Assembly (NCBI GenBank): GCA_016722635.1
Contig: JADKIX010000003.1
Location: 310,001 to 374,000 of the forward strand
Direction: 5' to 3'
DNA from: Rhodospirillaceae bacterium
GTDB lineage: Bacteria > Pseudomonadota > Alphaproteobacteria > JAEUKQ01
Length of the DNA stretch: 64,000 nucleotides
The translations under genes were made by a program, and so were the position numbers. Positions 25,041 through 33,119 of this stretch are shown piece by piece. Under the pieces are notes generated by a model. That model searched no databases, had not been told where the DNA came from, and worked only from the letters and a program-made list of their open reading frames with translations. The first letter of the stretch is position 1. Every line of letters starts with the position of its first letter.

Positions 25041-25967
25041 GTGGTTAACGGCAAACAGAAGCCCTTCGTGTCTTTTTTTAAGAAACTAAAGCCGCAAGGT
25101 TCCTCTATTACTATTTTCGTTCCATATTTCTGGCTTTCTTTATTTTTCTTATTACCGCTGATTCTGATATTTGTGATCAGTCTAACCCAAACGGTTGACC
25201 TCCAGCAACCTCCTTATAGCCCAATTATTACCTCAACCGAAGATACAGTTCGGATTAACTTATTCTTTGGTAACTATCTTGCCCTTGCAGAAGATCAGCT
25301 TTACATTTTATCTATTGTCAATTCCGTGAAGATCGCCACCGTATCAACATTTTTCTGTTTGCTGATTGGTTTCCCAATGGCGTACGGGATTGTCCGTAGT
25401 ACCCCTACATATCGTAATACCTTGCTGATGATGATTATCTTGCCTTTTTGGACATCATTTCTTATTCGTGTCTACGCTTGGATCGGTATTCTAGGGAAAG
25501 AAAATGGGTTATTGAACGGCTTGCTATTATGGCTGGGGATTATTGACAAACCACTGGATATTATTTACAGCGATTTGGCTGTTTATATAGGTATTGTTTA
25601 TTCTTATCTGCCTTTCATGATACTACCCCTATATGCCACATTAGAAAAACTAGATAACACCTTATTGGAAGCAGCCGCAGATTTGGGTAGTAAGCCCGCA
25701 AATACATTTTTTACGATTACTGTACCCTTGACAATGCCTGGAATTATTGCTGGTTGCCTACTCGTTTTTATTCCAGCGGTCGGCGAGTTTGTTATCCCCG
25801 AATTACTGGGCGATGCCAGCAGCCCGCTGATTGGGCAACAGGTCAGAAATGTATTCAGCTATGATTGGCCAATGGCCTCAACCCTGGCAATGATGGTTCT
25901 TCTAGTCTTGGTAGTCCCAATTTTTATTTTCCAATATCTACAAAACAAGCAGACGGTGGCCAAATGA
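25041..25967 (+). CDS. potH: Polyamine ABC transporter permease
   Basis: A 308-residue inner-membrane permease with about six helices and the BPD_transp_1 coupling motif EAAADLGSKPANTFFTITVP near residue 215. The first helix is YFWLSLFFLLPLILIFVISL. It appears to start with GTG at 25041, with AGGGGG about 9 nt upstream. The stop overlaps the potI start as ATGA. With PotI it forms the heterodimeric channel energised by PotG. Confidence 0.93.
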   Translation: MVNGKQKPFVSFFKKLKPQGSSITIFVPYFWLSLFFLLPLILIFVISLTQTVDLQQPPYSPIITSTEDTVRINLFFGNYLALAEDQLYILSIVNSVKIATVSTFFCLLIGFPMAYGIVRSTPTYRNTLLMMIILPFWTSFLIRVYAWIGILGKENGLLNGLLLWLGIIDKPLDIIYSDLAVYIGIVYSYLPFMILPLYATLEKLDNTLLEAAADLGSKPANTFFTITVPLTMPGIIAGCLLVFIPAVGEFVIPELLGDASSPLIGQQVRNVFSYDWPMASTLAMMVLLVLVVPIFIFQYLQNKQTVAK

Positions 25968-26827
25968 AACGCGGTCTTTCATGGTTCGTTTTCATCTCAT
26001 TAATATTGGGTTTTGTATTTCTTTACGCACCAATCTTAGTCTTAATCGTCTTTTCTTTTAACAAATCAAAACTGGTAACAGTATGGCAGGAATTTTCCTT
26101 CGATTCTTATATCAACCTTCTTCATAATCAACAAATTTTGGATGCCGCTTGGGTCAGTTTAAAAGTAGCCTCAATATCAGCAACCTTGGCGGCAATTCTG
26201 GGTACCATGTGTGGGTATGTTTTATCACGCTTTAGCCGGTTTCGTGGCCGCATCTTATTCCTGGGGCTTGTTAGTGCCCCACTTGTTATGCCGGAAGTTA
26301 TCACCGGTTTGGCAATGTTATTAATGTTCATTCAGTTGGATCAAATTCTTCAAAGTGTTTTTGGCATTGAACCTGTTGGCAGAGGCCTTATCACTTTAAT
26401 TATTGCTCACACAACCTTTGCAACAGCTTATGTGGCTGTCGTTGTACAGTCACGTTTGGCTGGATTTGATCGATCCTTGGAGGAAGCAGCAGCTGATTTG
26501 GGTGCGAAACCCTATAAAGTGTTCTTTTTTATCACCCTACCCATTATTGCCCCCGGTATTATTGCTGGCTGGCTACTGGCATTCACTTTATCTTTGGATG
26601 ACGTGGTTATTAGTGATTTTACCTCTGGCCCCGGTGCCTCGACCCTGCCATTAGTTATTTTTTCTAAAGTCAGGTTAGGGATAAGCCCCGAGATTAATGC
26701 GCTGGCTACCATCCTCATTTTGATTGTTGGCACTGGTATTATCGCCGCAAATATTATTGGTAACCATCGGGCAAAAAGAGAACGGCGAGAAATGCAAATA
26801 GCCTTGACAGAAAAAGCTGTCCCGTAA
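25964..26827 (+). CDS. potI: Polyamine ABC transporter permease
   Basis: 287 residues from the ATG at 25964, which overlaps the potH stop by 4 bp (ATGA); the frame extends upstream to 25865 inside potH, so the later start is preferred. Six hydrophobic helices are seen, the first being FVFISLILGFVFLYAPILVL. The coupling motif is EEAAADLGAKPYKVFFFITL, followed by the PotI-like LDDVVISDFTSGPGASTLPL. It pairs with PotH. The aguB gene follows after 46 bp and may be cotranscribed. Confidence 0.93.
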   Translation: MKRGLSWFVFISLILGFVFLYAPILVLIVFSFNKSKLVTVWQEFSFDSYINLLHNQQILDAAWVSLKVASISATLAAILGTMCGYVLSRFSRFRGRILFLGLVSAPLVMPEVITGLAMLLMFIQLDQILQSVFGIEPVGRGLITLIIAHTTFATAYVAVVVQSRLAGFDRSLEEAAADLGAKPYKVFFFITLPIIAPGIIAGWLLAFTLSLDDVVISDFTSGPGASTLPLVIFSKVRLGISPEINALATILILIVGTGIIAANIIGNHRAKRERREMQIALTEKAVP

Positions 26828-26873
26828 ACATTCATTTCTATTAAAGAATAAAGCTTAATGTAAGGAGATAAGA

Positions 26874-27752
26874 ATGGCCAAAATGACAGTGGCAGCAACG
26901 CAGTTCGCCTGCACAGAAAACACGGAACGGAACGTTGAAACTGCCGAACGCATTACCAGATTAGCTGCAAAAGAGGGGGCAAATATTATCTTACTGCCGG
27001 AATTGTTTGAAACCCCTTATTTCTGTAAAGACCAAAAACAATCTTTCTTTTCCTTGGCAAAGCCGGTCGATAACCACCCTACCATCCAACGCATGCAGCA
27101 ACTAGCCGCTGAATTGAAAGTGGTTTTACCGATCAGTTTTTTTGAACAAGCGAATAATGCGTATTTTAACTCGGTGGTCATGATTGATGCGGATGGGGAA
27201 ATTCTTGGTTTATACCGAAAATCCCATATTCCAGACGGGCCAGGTTATCAAGAAAAATTTTATTTTACCCCAGGAGATACGGGATTCCGGGTTTGGAGTA
27301 CGGCCTATGCTAAAATAGGACTAGGGATTTGTTGGGATCAATGGTTCCCTGAATTAGCTCGCTCCCTTGCGCTTCAAGGCGCAGAAATGATCCTTTATCC
27401 GACCGCCATCGGTAGTGAGCCGCAAGATGCAACCATTGACAGTCGCGATCATTGGCAACGCACCATGCAAGGCCATGCCGCCGCCAATATCATCCCAGTG
27501 ATCGCCTCTAATCGTATTGGTTTGGAAAAAGGCGAAAATTTTCAAATGACTTTTTATGGGTCTTCTTTCATCACCGACGCTACCGGGGCAAAAATTGCAG
27601 AAGGTGACAGGCAAACGGAAAGCGTTATCACTGCCTCTTTTGATTTGGAAAAAATTAAGCTGCAACGCGCTTCATGGGGCCTATTCAGAGATCGCCGCCC
27701 AGAATTATACACGCGTATCCTTTCCTATGATGGCAAGGATTCAATATTATAG
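26874..27752 (+). CDS. aguB: N-carbamoylputrescine amidase
   Basis: A 292-residue nitrilase-superfamily enzyme. The Glu-Lys-Cys triad lies in ILLPELFETPYF, YRKSHIPDGPGYQEKFYFTP and IGLGICWDQWFPE. The PDGPGYQEKFYFTPGDTGF block is characteristic of AguB, which hydrolyses N-carbamoylputrescine to putrescine, CO2 and ammonia. TAAGGAGAT lies 6 nt before the ATG. It follows potI by 46 bp. Its presence suggests that agmatine can be converted to putrescine, but the agmatine deiminase partner (aguA) is not in this window. It could also act on a related carbamoyl compound. Confidence 0.9.
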   Translation: MAKMTVAATQFACTENTERNVETAERITRLAAKEGANIILLPELFETPYFCKDQKQSFFSLAKPVDNHPTIQRMQQLAAELKVVLPISFFEQANNAYFNSVVMIDADGEILGLYRKSHIPDGPGYQEKFYFTPGDTGFRVWSTAYAKIGLGICWDQWFPELARSLALQGAEMILYPTAIGSEPQDATIDSRDHWQRTMQGHAAANIIPVIASNRIGLEKGENFQMTFYGSSFITDATGAKIAEGDRQTESVITASFDLEKIKLQRASWGLFRDRRPELYTRILSYDGKDSIL

Positions 27753-27851
27753 GAAAGTCTTTACGTAAAATCACGGTAGCGTTCGTTTTTCTCTATAACA
27801 CTTGATGTTAAGCACAACAACTATAGCTTGCCAATAAGGGCTGCTGCCTCA

Positions 27852-27874
27852 GGATTAATTTTTCAAATTAATCC
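27852..27874. repeat. Perfect 10-bp hairpin spanning the aldehyde dehydrogenase stop codon
   Basis: GGATTAATTT (27852-27861) and AAATTAATCC (27865-27874) flank a 3-nt loop. The minus-strand TAA stop at 27855-27857 lies inside the stem. It sits between convergent aguB and the dehydrogenase; there is no T-run, so a terminator role is uncertain. Confidence 0.4.
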
Positions 27875-29363
27875 ACACAGATTTCCAATCCGTATATTTA
27901 TCAAGCGCATGCAAGGATTTGTCACGTCCAAAACCAGATTGTTTAAATCCCCCAAAAGGCATTGACATATGGCCATCATCATAAGAATTAACCCATATTA
28001 CACCCGCTTTTAAGGCTTGTGCCGTCCGAAAAGCTTTGGTGATGTCTTTTGTCCATACCGCCGCGGCTAATCCATAAATCGTATCATTGGCGATTTTGAT
28101 TGCTTCCTCTTGATCACGGAAAGTGATCACCGATAGCACCGGCCCAAAAATTTCCTCTTGGGCAATTTTCATGCGGGGTTGCACGTGATCAAAAATCGTT
28201 GGCCCCACAAAATATCCGCCACTGCTTTCAGCAACCCTTTTCCCGCCGCAAATGAGGGTAGCCCCCTCTTTCTTCCCCGAATCGATATAGCCCAAAACCC
28301 GAGCCATTTGTTTTTGATCAATAAGGGCACCAATATCTGTCAGTGGATCTAAGGGATCCCCTACTTTCATTTTTTTGCTAACATCCGCAACTTTAGCCAA
28401 AAATTTATCTTTAATGGACGTTTCAACTAATAACCGTGACCCAGCACTACAGGCTTCGCCTTGGTTATAGAAGATGCCCCAGGCCGCCGCTTTCGCAGCC
28501 GCATCTAAATCCGGCGCATCCGCCATAATAATATTAGGGGATTTCCCCCCGCACTCCAAGGAAACACGTTTCATATTTGATTCACCGGCATATTTTAAAA
28601 AATATTTTCCAACCTCGGTCGATCCCGTGAAGGCCAAACAATCCACCTCCCCATGCTTTCCCAAAGCCTGGCCAGCGGTTTCCCCATAACCCGGGACCAC
28701 GTTTAATACGCCTGCTGGCACCCCTGCTTCAGCCGCTAATTCAGCCACCCGTAACGTTGATAAACAAGATTGTTCCGCTGGCTTAATAACCAAACTGTTT
28801 CCCGCTGCAAGAATTGGCCCCATTTTCCAAGCTGCCATTAATAAGGGAAAATTCCACGGTAAAACCGCGCCGATCACCCCCAAAGGTTCACGCCTAACCA
28901 TGACAATCGAGTCAAGCCCTGTGGGTGCAACCTCATCAAACAATTTATCAATGGTTTCCGCATACCACCGGATACAATTGATTGCTAAGGGAATATCAAC
29001 CGAGATGCTGTCGCGGATGGGTTTGCCAACATCCAGGGTCTCTAATAAGGCTAATTCATCAAAGTTTTTTTCCATTAAATCGGCCCAGCGCAACATGATT
29101 TTTTTACGCTCGGCAATCGCCATTTTTACCCACACCCCTTTTTCAAAGGCTTTCTTGGCAGCTTTCACAGCCAGATCAATATCTTCCTTATCGCCTTCCG
29201 ATATTTGGATAATGGTTTGACCAGTTGCCGGATTGATAGCTGGGAAAGTTTTACCTGACTTGGCCGGGACAAATCTTCCATCAATGAACAAGTGTTGGGG
29301 AAAGGACAAGGTCTTGCTTTGATGTTGCCAATCAGACATTTTTTTTGATGCGGTAGTCATCAT
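27855..29363 (-). CDS. puuC: Aldehyde dehydrogenase, probable PuuC-type (gamma-glutamyl-gamma-aminobutyraldehyde)
   Basis: About 502 residues. Key motifs are PWNFPLLMAAWKMGPILAAG, FTGSTEVGKYFLKYAG, the catalytic Glu in SLECGGKSPNI and the catalytic Cys in NQGEACSAGSRLLVE. QEEIFGPVLSVITF and PFGGFKQSGFGRDKSLHALD complete the family pattern. The last block resembles PuuC/AldB-type enzymes. I chose the ATG at 29363, with GGGAG 7 nt upstream, over the frame's earlier start at 29456. Convergent with aguB and next to the polyamine genes, it most likely oxidises a putrescine-derived aldehyde. Substrate choice is inferred from context, so the symbol is tentative. Confidence 0.82.
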   Translation of the reverse strand: MMTTASKKMSDWQHQSKTLSFPQHLFIDGRFVPAKSGKTFPAINPATGQTIIQISEGDKEDIDLAVKAAKKAFEKGVWVKMAIAERKKIMLRWADLMEKNFDELALLETLDVGKPIRDSISVDIPLAINCIRWYAETIDKLFDEVAPTGLDSIVMVRREPLGVIGAVLPWNFPLLMAAWKMGPILAAGNSLVIKPAEQSCLSTLRVAELAAEAGVPAGVLNVVPGYGETAGQALGKHGEVDCLAFTGSTEVGKYFLKYAGESNMKRVSLECGGKSPNIIMADAPDLDAAAKAAAWGIFYNQGEACSAGSRLLVETSIKDKFLAKVADVSKKMKVGDPLDPLTDIGALIDQKQMARVLGYIDSGKKEGATLICGGKRVAESSGGYFVGPTIFDHVQPRMKIAQEEIFGPVLSVITFRDQEEAIKIANDTIYGLAAAVWTKDITKAFRTAQALKAGVIWVNSYDDGHMSMPFGGFKQSGFGRDKSLHALDKYTDWKSVWINLKN

Positions 29364-29575
29364 TATTTTTCTCCCTAAAAGATTAATTTTTATTTCAAGC
29401 CTACAGCCATTTCCATCCAAAATCTTTGCCTGCCTTGGCGAACACAATGACGACATATTTTGTTAATACGCGCACCCAAGCACGGAATACGGAATTGGGA
29501 AGCATGCCTATTTCCCTTAACACCAAAAGAGTGCGGAAAATAGAAGTTCATGATATTCCCAGTAAATAATCCAAT

Positions 29576-30964
29576 TTAAACCCGCCGCCAAACAGTGCCG
29601 GTTGCTTTATCTTCCAAAATGATGCCTGATTTTTCCATTTCCTGTCGAATTTCATCGGCTTTTTGAAATTTTTTTGCCTGGCGCGCCTGCACCCTATCTT
29701 CAATCCGTTGCTGAATCTCTGCTTCGGTGATTGTCTGTGGCTGGTGGGGCGAATGGCTTTGTTGGAACCATTGTTCAACAGGATGTTGAAGGATGCCCAA
29801 TAAATTGGCACAATTTTTTAATTGGGCTTGTAATAACGGCTTTTGTTTTTCATCCGCCTTATTAATTGCAGATGCCAATTCATGCAGACGGGTTAAAGCC
29901 AAGGGTACATTCAAATCATCCTCTAAAGCTTCCCAAAAAATGGCTGGGATTTGTACCGTATGGGCGGGAAAGTTGCCCCCTCGCAATGTTTGGTAAAAAC
30001 GGTCAAGATGCTGCTTGGCCTCCTGCAACGCGGCCCTTGAAATATCCAAGGGTTGGCGATAATGGGCGGATAGCAAGCATAAACGGATGGTTTCCCCCGC
30101 AAAACCCTCCTCCATCAACTGGCGTACTGTAAAAAAATTGCCGGTTGATTTTGACATTTTTTGCCCATTCACCTGCACAAACCCATTATGTAACCAGTAA
30201 TGGGCTGGGTTTAGGCCGTTATGGCTGCAACTACTTTGGGCAATTTCATTTTCATGGTGCGGGAAAATTAAGTCAAGCCCGCCGCCATGGATATCAAAAA
30301 CATCCCCCAGCAAACTGCCCGCCATGGCGGAACACTCAATATGCCATCCTGGCCGTCCCCGGCCCCACGGACTATCCCAACCGGGCTGATCATCGGCACT
30401 TGGTTTCCACAAAACGAAATCGGCCGGATGCTTTTTATATGGGGCCACTTCCACCCTGGAACCAGCAATCATCTCATCTTGGCTGCGATGGGATAGACAG
30501 CCATAATTGGGCGCAGCTGGCACATGGAATAATACATGCCCCTTGGCCACATAGGCATAACCCGCGCGCACCAAATATTCGATCATTTGGCACATTTCCG
30601 GGATGTATCCGGTGGCTTTCGGCTCATAAGTGGGCGGCAATGCCCCCAAGGCATTCATATCTTGGTGATAGTAGGCAATGGTTCGCCCGGTCAAGGCCTC
30701 AATCGTTTCGTGACCTTTGGCCGCCGCCTGGATAATTTTATCTTCGATATCGGTAATGTTGCGGACATAAACCACATGATCGGCCCCATATTGATGCCGC
30801 AGCAGGCGGAACAACACATCAAACACCACCACTGGCCGGGCATTGCCCACATGCGCCCGGTCATAAACGGTCGGGCCGCAACAATATAGACGCACCTTCT
30901 GCGGATCAATGGGGATGAAATCCTGTTTACGCCCCCCTAACGTGTTAAATAGCCTGAATGTCAT
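29576..30964 (-). CDS. cysS: Cysteinyl-tRNA synthetase
   Basis: A 462-residue class I synthetase. YCCGPTVYDRAHVGNARP carries the HIGH-like motif (HVGN) and a Zn cysteine. The WHIECSAM block and the HHENEIAQS block hold further Zn ligands, and KMSKSTGNFFTVR is the KMSKS loop. A C-terminal helical anticodon-binding domain ends in GTVWRRV. It charges tRNA-Cys. This gene and nadE upstream have visibly higher GC than most of the window. Length and motifs are complete. Confidence 0.96.
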   Translation of the reverse strand: MTFRLFNTLGGRKQDFIPIDPQKVRLYCCGPTVYDRAHVGNARPVVVFDVLFRLLRHQYGADHVVYVRNITDIEDKIIQAAAKGHETIEALTGRTIAYYHQDMNALGALPPTYEPKATGYIPEMCQMIEYLVRAGYAYVAKGHVLFHVPAAPNYGCLSHRSQDEMIAGSRVEVAPYKKHPADFVLWKPSADDQPGWDSPWGRGRPGWHIECSAMAGSLLGDVFDIHGGGLDLIFPHHENEIAQSSCSHNGLNPAHYWLHNGFVQVNGQKMSKSTGNFFTVRQLMEEGFAGETIRLCLLSAHYRQPLDISRAALQEAKQHLDRFYQTLRGGNFPAHTVQIPAIFWEALEDDLNVPLALTRLHELASAINKADEKQKPLLQAQLKNCANLLGILQHPVEQWFQQSHSPHQPQTITEAEIQQRIEDRVQARQAKKFQKADEIRQEMEKSGIILEDKATGTVWRRV

Positions 30965-31062
30965 TTTTAGTTGATGCTTTCCATCACCCGTTATTTATTA
31001 AACTGGCCAGTTATTCATCAAACCAGATTGAATCAGAAAATGATGGCACAGTAAATTATTAT

Positions 31063-32811
31063 TTAAAATTTCCGCTTGATCCAGCCTTGTGTAATAGGAT
31101 ACCGCCGCTCCCTAGCAAATGCCCGCGGGGATACCCTGGGGCCAGGCGGGGTTTGATGGCGTTTATATTCGGCCCTGCCAAGCAATGACCAAATTTCCTC
31201 AACCAATGGCCGCTGGTATCCACCGGCAACAATTTCCGCAATCCCCAAATCCTCCTCAACCAACCCTTGTAATATATGGTCCAGGATAGGGTAAGGTGGC
31301 AGGCTATCCTCATCTTTCTGGTCAAAACGCAATTCGGCGGTCGGGGGGCGTTTTAGAACCCTTTCCGGCATTATTAACCCTGCGGGGCCTTTAGCAATGG
31401 CCGGTTTTACCTGGTTGCGCCATTCCGCCAAAGCAAAAATGGTGGTTTTATAAATATCTTTGAGCGGGGCATAAGCGCCGCACGTGTCGCCATATAAAGT
31501 GGCATATCCAACGGCCATCTCGGATTTATTGCCGGTCGCCAATACCAAGGGGGAAAGCTTATTGCTAACCGCCATCAATAACGTGCCGCGGATACGGCTT
31601 TGCAGGTTTTCTTCCGCAAGGCCGGGTTTGGTCCCGCTAAATAAGGAAGCCAAGGTTTCCGTATATTGTTCCATTAAGCCCTGGATTGGCAATTGATCAA
31701 GCCGGATGCCCAACAATTTCGCGGTGGTCGCCGCATCCTCCAAACTTTGCTGGCTGGTATAGGGGGAAGGCATCATCACGCCCCGCACCTGCCCTGAACC
31801 CAAGGCATCAACCGCGATGGCAGCGGTTAAGGCCGAATCAATCCCACCACTTAACCCCAGCACCACCCCTTTGGCCTTATTTTTCCCAAGATAATCCCGC
31901 AACCCTAACACAGCGGCTTGGTAAACATGCCCCAGTTGCAAGGCCGGATGAAGGGATCCATGGGATAAGCCAGGGTAGGTTGGGTGATAAGCTGGCTGTC
32001 CCACCAAGCGGAAGGAAGATTGGCCAACCGCCCAATCAACCCCTATCAATTGTTCTTGGAATGCCAATGCTTGGCTGACCATTTGGCCGCGCCGGTCAAG
32101 CAAGAACGAGGAGCCGTCAAAAACCAGGTCATCCTGGCCACCCACCTGGTTTACATACAGCAAAGGCAGACCGTTTTCCTTGGCAAGACCGGCGGCCACT
32201 TGCTGCCTGCGGTGCATTTTATCCGGTAACAGGGAATTCGGTTGGGTTGATAAAGGAGATAATTGCAACCCGGCATCATAAGGGCTTGAATTGATCACCA
32301 GCAAAAAATGCGCACCTTGCTGCCGCAACTGTTTGGCGGCGGCATCCGTCCACATTTCCTCACAAATCATCACCCCCAAATCAATGCCCCGGAAAACCAT
32401 GATATTCGGCAGCTTGCCAGCGGTGAATAAGCGTTTTTCATCAAACACCTGATAATTGGGCAAATCTGATTTATAATGGGTGGCCACCCGCTGGCCTTGA
32501 TCCAGTAAACAACAGGCATTATATATGTGGCCCTGTTCCCTTAAGGGCACGCCCAATAATATCGCGGTTTTGGCGCCCGCCGTCTGCTGTTGCAATTGCT
32601 GCAGGTAATCAGCGGCTTCCCCCAGGAACGCCTGGGAAAGGATCAAATCATCCGCCGGATACCCCACCAAGGCCAATTCAGGCAAAACCAACATATCTGC
32701 CTGCATGGCCACAGCTTCCGCATAAAAAGACAGGATACGCTGGTAATTGCCCGCAATATCCCCAACCGCTGAATTCATTTGCGCTAAGGCAAGCCGGATA
32801 GAAGCCCCCAT
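31063..32811 (-). CDS. nadE: Glutamine-dependent NAD+ synthetase
   Basis: A 582-residue two-domain enzyme. The N-terminal nitrilase-like glutaminase (about residues 1-280) has DMLVLPELALVGYPADDL, the Lys region YKSDLPNYQVFDEKRLF and a Cys in LGVMICEEMW. The C-terminal synthetase has VVLGLSGGIDSALTAAIAVD (PP-loop), LLATGNKSEMAVGYATLYGD and a RFDQKDEDSLPPY block. It makes NAD+ from nicotinic acid adenine dinucleotide, glutamine and ATP. It lies 98 bp upstream of cysS on the same strand. Nothing is missing. Confidence 0.95.
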   Translation of the reverse strand: MGASIRLALAQMNSAVGDIAGNYQRILSFYAEAVAMQADMLVLPELALVGYPADDLILSQAFLGEAADYLQQLQQQTAGAKTAILLGVPLREQGHIYNACCLLDQGQRVATHYKSDLPNYQVFDEKRLFTAGKLPNIMVFRGIDLGVMICEEMWTDAAAKQLRQQGAHFLLVINSSPYDAGLQLSPLSTQPNSLLPDKMHRRQQVAAGLAKENGLPLLYVNQVGGQDDLVFDGSSFLLDRRGQMVSQALAFQEQLIGVDWAVGQSSFRLVGQPAYHPTYPGLSHGSLHPALQLGHVYQAAVLGLRDYLGKNKAKGVVLGLSGGIDSALTAAIAVDALGSGQVRGVMMPSPYTSQQSLEDAATTAKLLGIRLDQLPIQGLMEQYTETLASLFSGTKPGLAEENLQSRIRGTLLMAVSNKLSPLVLATGNKSEMAVGYATLYGDTCGAYAPLKDIYKTTIFALAEWRNQVKPAIAKGPAGLIMPERVLKRPPTAELRFDQKDEDSLPPYPILDHILQGLVEEDLGIAEIVAGGYQRPLVEEIWSLLGRAEYKRHQTPPGPRVSPRAFARERRYPITQGWIKRKF

Positions 32812-33119
32812 TATTTACTTTTTCCTTATGTTACGGAAGAACCATCATCGCGCTTTATTTTAACAGATATTTTGTTGGATTCACGAAATTTCATCGCTTA
32901 CCGCTTGGCTTTGCTATAGCCTGATCCCCCAGGAAATAAAAATAAGTTTTTTGCATGGGTATCCTGCCGATTCTGGCTAAAATTAAGCTTTTGTTCACTT
33001 TATTACTTGCAATTCTTCACTAGCCTATTGATAAAAGCAATGCTAGAACACTGCCAGTGGGGAAAAACATCCAAGCCAACGCCGATGATTGATGACAAAA
33101 ACATTGAAAAAAACCCCGT
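32812..33119. other. Intergenic region between divergent nadE and the cyclase gene
   Basis: 308 bp without a credible ORF or strong hairpin. It presumably holds promoters for both flanking genes. No tRNA was recognised. Confidence 0.45.

Noticed and set aside
30145..30735. 196-codon frame antisense to cysS
   Set aside because: Shadow ORF favoured by high GC in cysS; rich in Pro/His/Arg as expected for an antisense frame.
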